64,000 nucleotides of DNA from Hanleya hanleyi (taxonomy: Eukaryota; Mollusca; Polyplacophora; Lepidopleurida; Hanleyidae): the NCBI GenBank assembly GCA_036873755.1, contig JAVTVY010045423.1, forward strand, positions 1 to 64,000. Direction: 5' to 3'. How positions within the stretch are numbered: position 1 is the stretch's first letter; each line of letters opens with the position of its first letter. Below the pieces are notes generated by a model, which saw only the letters and a program-made list of their open reading frames with translations, did not search any database and was not told the origin of the DNA. The position numbers and the translations under genes were made by a program. Positions 56,953 through 64,000 of the stretch are shown here, piece by piece.

Positions 56953-57603
56953 AGTCTGTCTATTTTAATTAGTCGTCTACTTTGGAGCTTGTCAAAAATC
57001 AGTAGATAAGTTTGCATAAATTTTCTTTCTTGCAGCGTGTAGAACAAACTGAACTCTACAAAATGACTATCATTTCTTCGTGATATCGATAACAAATCAC
57101 GCTTGAAATACCTTTGTAATTTTCTGCATATAAAACTCCAGCACAGTTGTTTCATGTACCGGGCCTGAATTACATAGGGAGACGTCATAATGTATTCGTG
57201 TTTACTAGCACAAAGGTCAACAATGCCGTGTACGGTCATAGAGGTGTGTCCGGTTCATCATTCGGCAATTTCACTGAGCATGGGATATAAACGACACTCC
57301 AAACGGACCGCCTGTTATTACTTAATACGGAATCAATGACCTTTGTGCCAGTGGGTATGAATACATTATGACGTCTCTCTATGTAATTGAGGCCTGGTAC
57401 ATGAAACAAACGTACTGGAGTTTTATATGGAGAGAATTACGAAGTTATTTCAATCGTGATATATTATCGATATCACGGAGAAATGGTAGTCATTTTGTAG
57501 AGTTCAGTTTGTTCTACACGCTACAAGAAAGAAAATTTATGGAGAGTTAACTACTGATTTTTGAAAAGATCCGAAGTAGACGACTAATTAAAATGGACAG
57601 ACT
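56953..57603. mobile_element. Family-A inverted-repeat element, copy 3 (complete)
   Basis: Both termini are present: AGTCTGTCTATTTTAATTAG at the left, CTAATTAAAATGGACAGACT at the right. The halves fold over ~280 bp, with a centre around GGTGTGTCCGGTTCATCATT. This copy defines the family (651 bp). Others are at 35225-35803 and 46522-47114. Non-coding, MITE-like. Target duplication not clear. Confidence 0.88.
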
Positions 57604-58520
57604 ATAGCAGAAGACATTTTTAAACAGGGAAGTTTCCCTGTTTCTTGCGATGCTAGGTGAACTGGCTTATGGGTAATTTCAGAGGTGCCATCTATCTAAG
57701 CGATATGGTTTTCATTACAACACCCCTGCGCAAAATGAGAGAATGACTGAAACGTCCGCGTCATTCCGTTTATTGAACGCGATATGAAGTAGTTCGACCT
57801 AGTTTCGAATAATTTCGCTGGATTAATCCCACGACGAACCGTTGTTAGGCGCAGATATTGAAGAATATGTCGGTTTCGTTTCCTGGTAAACACTTCTGTT
57901 GATATCTTGTGAGATTTTCTTCGAAAGATTGTGTTTTGTCTATAAACTGGTCAATATGGCATAAATCGTAGTCACGGAATATGCCGATTTCATCTTCGGC
58001 TCTGATAGCCAATGAAATACACCGAATTGACGAAATTACGTCATGTTTTAAGATCGGCTGAATCGCACTGCCAAAATTATAGTGCAATCCCGCTGAGAGA
58101 GTTTGAAAAGGAGAGAGGAGGAGGCAGTTTCGTTTTCGTTCCATACTGGAGAGTTTTGACACTGTGCGAGTGTGGCATTCTGATAGATCGAGGTGTGTAA
58201 AACGTTTTATACCCGTCACTTAATTGATTACTTGTTTCCCGGCGCACACTTATTAATATTGTGAAATAAATGAATATTGCATGTTTTCCGCGCTACATGG
58301 CATGTCTGAAAGCCGCCGTTTTGTGCGCTAAGTTTGAAAACATTTCTTGCAAGGAAATCTTGATTTATTTCATCAAGCGAAAGCATCTTTTTTACTGCAA
58401 TTTTCAAATTGACTGATCTTATCGTCTAGCATCATTTGTCATGATCTAGCAAAAGTAATGTTCTTGATTCTTAACAGATCCGTAATGACAGCTCGTTGAA
58501 CAGGTCAGGGAAAAGGACTA
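57604..58520. other. No supported gene
   Basis: A 124-codon minus frame (58219-57845) was considered. It has no domain, and its composition does not settle whether it is real. Nothing else seen. Confidence 0.35.
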
Positions 58521-58526
58521 ACTGAG

Positions 58527-58905
58527 ATATATATCCCAATTGGGATCAAATATCCCAATTTGGATATTTTTTTCATACTTCCATATTTTCAAGCTGGCAT
58601 ATTTTGCTAGTTCTCCTGTTCGTATAAAGACATACAACAGTGGTTAGTGATGGGAAGTATACTGCAACAGCAACATCAAAAAGTATTGCACGTAATTGCA
58701 ATTGCACAGAGAATAATTTCGGCGAGAAAAGGTCAGCAAAATTATACAATCGTATTGGCAGTTTTGTGAAGTAGATTCTATCTTGTTTTTGTAGTTTAGA
58801 TGCCGAAATTCGACATTGCCGTTTAGTATGAAAATCGGTGAAAATATCCCAATTAGGATATATTTCAATATCCAAAATTTGATTTAATATCCCAGGTGGG
58901 ATATA
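58527..58905. mobile_element. Possible ~380-bp MITE with ATCCCAATTGGGAT-type ends
   Basis: ATATATATCCCAATTGGGAT and AATATCCCAATTTGGATAT at the left are mirrored by ATATCCCAATTAGGATAT and ATATCCCAGGTGGGATATAT at the right. The ends are themselves palindromic. No coding capacity. Confidence 0.5.
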
Positions 58906-58909
58906 TACC

Positions 58910-59778
58910 CCACTAATTTTCCGTTTGGGCCGGGCAGTGGAGGTAAAATTAATTTTTGATGTTAATAATGGTTTTCTGTGTCTGTGATTTGAATTTTTTA
59001 GTAACGTAAGGGTATTTTTGCTGTGTGCAATTGCTGAATGTGATTTTAAAATAATTATTCGATGTACCGGTAGGCATACGTGTAATCTTGAAGAAGACCT
59101 CTAGGCTACTTATAGTATTTTCTGGTTGTCAATTGCCACACAAATAAATGAAAATGAATCAGATTCAGTGACTTTATTCTTGTACATGTCTACAATAACA
59201 ATGTCATTGAGCTTTGACTGCAGGTTGCAGTGTGCATGAATACATAAACCATGAATGAATGCCGCTATGCGTCCTGGGCAACAATGTTCACTACGATGCG
59301 GACACCGACCTCGGCAATATTGTAGGTTTACTACCAAAATGTTATCTTGTCTAGTTCAGATAATATACAATTTTTAATCTTCGGTGTTGTGTTCTTTATC
59401 GGGGAACGGTAATTCCATTGGATCGTCAAACAATTGTGATAGCAGTTTAACGCATCGACAAAATTGTTTCCATCGTCCACTGGTACCACAAATGCAACTC
59501 TCATTTGCCTAGACTTTCTTTACAGTATTGATGAAGTCTGTTCAATAATTAGAGCTGCGATTCACAAATTCATACCACGTATGCAACGGTAGACACATCA
59601 GAAATATAGTGAACAGGACCAATTCCTTCCCTGTTTTTTAGCAGCCTTGGATGCTTTCATTTGACATTAAACCGAAAAAAATATTCTCCCGATATTGCCT
59701 ATTTCTTCTAATTTTTCGAACAGCATTTTTAGACTCAGAATCAGAAGAAAACCATTTTTGTGTAAACTGAGGTCAAAT
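58910..59778. other. No gene recognised
   Basis: A Cys-rich minus frame (59337-59110; YCRGRCPHRSEHCCPG) was examined as a possible ectodomain exon. It has no clear splice sites or known Cys spacing. Confidence 0.35.
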
Positions 59779-60278
59779 ATTGATTGATTGATTGATTGAT
59801 AGTTTATTTACCATATATACATAAAGACAGAGATATGTTATGTGAATAAGTAAAAATATGGCGGGAATAAAACCCCAGAGGGCTTGTTATATCCCATAAA
59901 ATAATAATTGTTAGTGATTATACCACCTCGCAAACAAGACAATAGGATTTGAAGATACTCTCAAATTTAAATATGTGAATTAACAATGGTGATGCACCCA
60001 GTCCTATAGTTGTTAAATAAGTACATTTGAACTAAACTAAATATATAAGATAGGGCTTTGTCAAATTGATAAGGTACACGTGTTTTACATAAAATAAGTT
60101 TGTCTCATGGTCAGTATTGGAGCGATTGATGGCCAAGAAAATGATTTCGGTTTGTGCAAAAGTGGCAAAATGTGAAAATATAATATGAATACGCCTTCAA
60201 AGTTTGAATGGATAGACTATTCAGAAAACAAGTAAATTTTCATTCGAAATTTGAAAAGTGACTGAAATAAACATTATT

Positions 60279-60870
60279 TTACGTCAGACGGTAAGGCGTT
60301 CCAACTACGCGAAGCCTTCGTCTTGGTACAGTAAAATGATAGATTTTATTGCACTCCCGGTCGATATAGATTAAGACTAGCTTGTCGTGGACTTCCGAAA
60401 GTTTCGTGAAGTAGTTTAAGAATTTGATCGAAATTGAGACGGAATTGTAGAGGGATCTATGGGTGAATAATAAAATCAAATAACTATTTATTTGACAAAA
60501 CGGCAGGATGTCGTCTGCTCCAAGTAGGACTGGCGTATTTTTTACTCTTGGTTATAATACGAATAAGCCATTTTTGTAGGGGCACAAGTGATTTTAGATG
60601 AGTAGGTAAAGTGTTTCCCCAAATCAAATTACAATAAGATACATAAGAGTAAGATAGCGAGTAGTACAACATAATCAAAGTTTTTCTGCTGAGGCAATTT
60701 CGTATTTTGTTAATGACGCCAATATTTCTTGAAAGTTTAGAAGTGAGTTCGTCAATATGTGTTTGCCAATTCAATTTATCATTAAAATGCACCCCAAGAA
60801 ATTTCAAACTAGTAACAGATTCTATCTCGGCACCAAATATTGAAACTTTCGGTATATTTGTGTGGCTCAA
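60279..60870 (-). pseudogene. LINE-3 RT thumb and C-terminal domain
   Basis: [20 protein letters not shown], then YYSLSYSYVSYCNLIWGNT and LQKWLIRIIT mark the conserved post-RT region. A short frame, 60479-60279, holds the final HSLYNSVSISIKFLNYF and a PRRR tail. Confidence 0.85.
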
Positions 60871-61688
60871 AAAATATAAATTTGGCTTTTTTCATATTCA
60901 AAGACAAACTATTACAGGAGAGCCAACCATGAAGTTTTCCAAGTTCACAAGACATAAGCTCGGCCAGTCTAATTGGATCTTTATCTGAGAGTGAAGCACT
61001 TGTATCATCTGCAAAGAGATTGATATCTAAGGTAGATGTGGCCTTGGTTATGTCATTTATGTATAATAGAAAAAGTATTGGACCCAGTATTGATCCTTGT
61101 GGTACACCCGTGTTAATAGGATTAAACGGAGATATTGTCCCTTTGTATGACACGCATTGAGATCGAGCAGATAAATAGCTGCGGAACCAGTTGTTTGCTA
61201 CACCACGAAAACCATAATAATCGAGCTTATGTAGGAGAATCTCGTGATTTATCGTGTCAAAAGCTTTGGATAAGTCTAAAAAAGTGGAGATACTATATTG
61301 TTTCAATTTTTTTGGCTGCAATAAGTTTGTCGTATAAAGAAAGAACAGCAAGGAAGGTAGAATGGTTAGCTCGGAATCCATATTGATTTGGGGATATGAT
61401 CATCTCTGATTCCAAAAAGGTAATCATCCTTAAAACAACGACCTATTCAAAAACTTTACTAAAGCAAGGGGGAAAAGATATTGGACGATAATTTTCAGCA
61501 AGTGTTTTGTTTCCAGACTTATAAACAGGAGTGACTTTGGCAGTCTTGAGGACACTGGGAACATATACATTTTTAAATGACAAGTTGATAATGTGTGATA
61601 TGGGGGTAGAGATTAAACTGAAGATAGGCTTTATTAGAGACATGCGGATATCATCAATGCCAGGAGACCCATTTTTGAGTACAGACAC
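60809..61688 (-). pseudogene. LINE-3 reverse transcriptase
   Basis: Fingers at 61688-61443 (GSPGIDDIRMSLIKPI, VTPVYKSGNKTLAENYRPIS). Palm at 61381-60809: [19 protein letters not shown] with the first catalytic Asp; [31 protein letters not shown] with the Asp pair; then [12 protein letters not shown] frameshift near 61400 divides the two. Confidence 0.9.
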
Positions 61689-61750
61689 TACATCATTAAT
61701 TTCGGACGGAGTGTAAGGTTCAAACGAGAAATCGTTATTGTAGGATTGAT

Positions 61751-62047
61751 CTAGATACGTAGTGCCTCATTTTGTCGCCCTAACAATCCGTTTATAACTC
61801 TCCAGGTTCCCTTAATATCATTATATGCTTCTTTAAATTTTTCTTCGTAATATTTGTTTTTATAGTCTAAGAGTATGATTAAATTTATTCCCATACAATT
61901 TGTATTCGCGAGTTGTTTCATGGTCCTTTTTAGATATATGCAGTCTATACAGCCTATTTTTTCTCGGATTGAGCGGAGTAGACGTGAAGTGATCCAAGGT
62001 TTAAGTATTTTAGCTTTTGGAGCATTTTGGATACCACTGGAAAGCAT
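61751..62047 (-). pseudogene. LINE-3 EN-RT linker
   Basis: KPWITSRLLRSIREK is followed by YKNKYYEEKFKEAYNDIKGT, then WRVINGLLGR. This is the helix-rich linker between endonuclease and RT in this LINE group. Confidence 0.8.
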
Positions 62048-62252
62048 TCTTCGTAAATTGGGTGAAACGTATTCATGAAACTATTCAGGGCACTATTTGT
62101 GTCATTGTCATCCCCAACATGTCGCCAGTCTGTGTTTATCTAGTGATTTTTGTACCGGATTTATTCTGTGAGACTGAAGTGCTCTCATTGATTGTTTAGG
62201 TGGGGAGGTAAGACAATTTATAATATGAAAGACAGGAAAATGGTCAGATATG

Positions 62253-62795
62253 TCAGAGAGTATTATGCCGGAACCCAGATCCTCGTCGTGGCAACAAATT
62301 AGTGAATATGTTGTCGTTTAAGGTGGCTGAATGAGATCTTACTCTGGTAGGTTTTGTAATTTTTGGAAAAAAGTAAAATGATTTCATCATTTCTAAGTAG
62401 TGTTTTGATGGGCCATTGTGATTGGCTTTGAGTAGATCGATGCTAAAATCACCCATTATTATGCATTTTTTATTTTCAAGTTTTAGTCTGTTAAAAACAG
62501 AGAGCTGGCTGGAATTAAAATTATCAACATTTTTCCCAGGGGAACGATATATTACTCCAATTACATAGGTATTAGTTCCATTAGACACTTCAACAAACAG
62601 AGACCCATGCTGATCATGTTCATCTATAAAAGAAAGGTCCTCGCGAATTTTACAGTTCACGAATTCATCTTTGACGTAAAGGACCACACCTCCGCCTTGT
62701 TTATTGTTACGCGAAAGTGGAAAAGGCTGATAACCTGGAATTGTGTATAAAGTTTCTGCCTGAGGATCTATCCAGCTTTCAGATATTCCTATCAA
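62253..62795 (-). pseudogene. LINE-3 AP endonuclease
   Basis: IGISESWIDP (with the catalytic Glu), NNKQGGGVVLYVKD, VIGVIYRSPGKN, CIIMGDFSIDLLKAN (GDF-N motif with Ser at the usual Asn), then RVRSHSATLNDNIFTN (usual Asp-His region altered). In the family this nicks target DNA to prime reverse transcription. The missing Asn and C-terminal truncation suggest loss of activity. Confidence 0.88.
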
Positions 62796-63295
62796 TGAAA
62801 AATAACTTCATATTATGAATAAGTGCACGCACTTCAGTAAAGTGTTTTTTTCAAGCTCCTTGCATTAATATGTAAGGTTGAGAGAGATTTTTTATCAGAG
62901 ATGTAGTTTGATTCAACAAAGTCTTCAAATTGGTCCTCAAAATAATAGTTGGACTGGTGTGAATTAATTTTTTCCCAGTGAGCAAGTTCACATTCCGTAT
63001 CGTCAGTTATATAGTTTGAGCTTTCTGAGTGATTTACTTCTCGTGGATTAAAACACCTATGTTCAAAACCGTCTAAAAGTCTTTCGTCGCGAGTGCAATC
63101 AACATCTATGTTTTCATTGTAGAAGGGTAACTCACTAAGTAAATCCATGACTGAGTGAAGTGTGTAGTATGAAATCTATCCATTTGGCGCAAAATTGAAT
63201 GCTTTTAGACTTACGAACAATTGAAGGTAGCACGCAGACAATATAGAACGAGTAGTCACTAAAGAAATAAATGGCATGCATTAATATATGAGGTT

Positions 63296-63403
63296 TCACA
63301 GATTGCACAATTTGTGATTGGCGCCTTTGACAGGAGTACAATTCAATTCAGTACAATACGACAACCCTTGAGACACAAGAATAAGAATAAAAAGAAATAG
63401 CAT
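63296..63403 (-). CDS. Short secreted peptide or first coding exon (signal peptide plus Cys-rich start)
   Basis: The ATG at 63401-63403 opens 35 codons: MLFLFILILVSQGLS, a textbook signal peptide, followed by YCTELNCTP and HKLCNL, then TGA. The mature part has Cys at C-x4-C-x10-C with His before the last Cys. That faintly resembles the start of antigen-5/CAP proteins (YC...C...HxxC), although a venom-like or unrelated secreted peptide is equally possible. A longer in-frame start at 63595 exists but would bury the signal peptide. If it is a first exon, the donor would have to be the weak CT|GTGAAA. It is on the same strand as the receptor gene and could be that gene's start; I cannot show it. 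Confidence 0.4.
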   Translation of the reverse strand: MLFLFILILVSQGLSYCTELNCTPVKGANHKLCNL

Positions 63404-63648
63404 GCATGCATGAAACTGTAAACCAGGAGAGTATTTTGTGTTGAGCGTTAGTTTTTCGGACCAGCTCAATATTGATATTCTCATGGCATCAGATTGTATA
63501 TCTCCTATTGTCATATATACTTGTTTACCGACGGTTTGGAGGTTACAAACTCTGACGTTGGGAGAATGAATATTGAGAGCGGCTCCAGATGACAATGTAC
63601 ATGAGTTGTGTAATACAAAAGACTTGAGCGAGGATTAAAACACACTTG

Positions 63649-63656
63649 TGACGTCA
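63649..63656. promoter_or_regulatory. CRE-like TGACGTCA upstream of the signal-peptide frame
   Basis: A perfect CRE palindrome ~245 bp upstream of the ATG at 63403 (minus strand). TTTAAAAATAA lies ~30 bp further upstream. Suggestive of a promoter, not more. Confidence 0.3.
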
Positions 63657-64000
63657 CTCTATTGTCCCAACGCTCCATTATTTTTAAAGAATGGAGAGTT
63701 GCTCGAACGGAATGGGAGTTAAGGTAGCTAGAGCCTGTATCTGTTTCAAGACAAACACACGCAATACACTATCCAGAACACCTACTAATGTTGTGATAAC
63801 GCATATAGACGACATAAGACTACTAAGCTATGAGGGAATTAGTGTAATATGAGCGAGTCCCACGACTCATGTTCCTCTATGATAGTACGCTTGTGAAACG
63901 TTTTATATACATGGCAGATAAACAGGTCACTTTAGTGATGGGATGAGTGATTTGCATATTACGAGTTGAAAGTTCAAACTGGATTGTCTCCCATACCGTC
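63657..64000. other. Window end, nothing recognised
   Basis: AT-rich sequence with no frame or repeat that I can place. Confidence 0.4.

Larger units (their letters stand above)
59779..63150 (-). mobile_element. Jockey/CR1-group LINE (LINE-3), nearly full length, decayed
   Basis: Minus-strand non-LTR element with a (TGAT)n tail at 59780-59801 and a 3' UTR whose GGGAATAAAACCCCAGAGGG recurs at 31728. Order: N-terminal acidic frame (63148-62834) ending in LSTLHINARSLKK, the start of the AP endonuclease; endonuclease (62795-62253); linker; RT; C-terminal domain to 60279. Frames shift near 62815, 62250, 61750, 61440 and 60870, so it is inactive. Confidence 0.9.

Noticed and set aside
57845..58219. 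124-codon minus frame as a gene
   Set aside because: No recognisable domain, no supporting splice or repeat context; left undecided rather than annotated.
59110..59337. Cys-rich minus frame as an ectodomain exon of the receptor
   Set aside because: Cys spacing fits no module that I know, and convincing phase-1 splice sites are absent.

Overview
This window is eukaryotic, AT-rich, repeat-dominated DNA. There are no bacterial operons. The coding signal comes from metazoan-type retrotransposons (Penelope-like, non-LTR, Ty3/gypsy with chromodomain, DIRS-like) and from at least one spliced host gene. The transposon mixture, the non-LTR element with a 2A-like motif and PHD finger, and a TGAGTGAG-type microsatellite beside a GTCGCCTCTTACGACA-type repeat suggest a marine invertebrate, possibly a mollusc. 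That identification rests on recognition only and is weak.

Layout. 739-11640: a degraded Penelope-like element (PLE-1, minus strand) is split by a 9,180-bp inserted element at 1019-10198. The insert has ~89-bp terminal inverted repeats (TIRs) that begin CACAGTG, and a 5-bp target duplication, GTGCC. Its interior is non-coding repeat DNA with a ~3-kb internal duplication. 13035-15726: a second, different PLE (PLE-2, minus), with tail copies at 13035 and 21757. 15940-18835: a CR1-like LINE (plus). 22729-23064: a foldback element. 24159-28600: a decayed Ty3/gypsy element with a chromodomain (minus). 28600-34800: dispersed repeats, hairpins and an AGGTCA-half-site repeat. 34843-37536: a second LINE (minus), interrupted by an inverted-repeat element (family A).

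37986-45905: the best host gene, on the minus strand. A transmembrane exon (45797-45905) splices in matching phase to a terminal exon (37986-38397). The terminal exon encodes a cytoplasmic tail with six tyrosine motifs, including ITIM-like and ITAM-like spacings. Ectodomain exons were not found. The 7.4-kb intron holds repeats and a DIRS-like fragment.

46522-57603: a run of inverted-repeat elements. The largest is a ~5.2-kb palindrome (47115-52355). Each arm carries eight ~152-bp units that pair a CRE-like site with an NRF1-like GCGCATGCGC site, plus a tRNA-like segment and a CCAAT/CRE/octamer/TATA block. The loop carries a C2H2 zinc-finger ORF. A second foldback (52460-54163), a GTTTCC/GGAAAC array bounded by CACTGGGTG repeats (54836-56308) and a full family-A copy (56953-57603) follow. 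59779-63150: a third LINE (minus). 63296-63403: a short secreted-peptide-like reading frame.

Most of the window is nested mobile DNA. The strongest new-looking items are the CACAGTG/5-bp-TSD giant element, the regulatory-site-rich palindrome with a zinc-finger loop, and the tyrosine-motif receptor tail.
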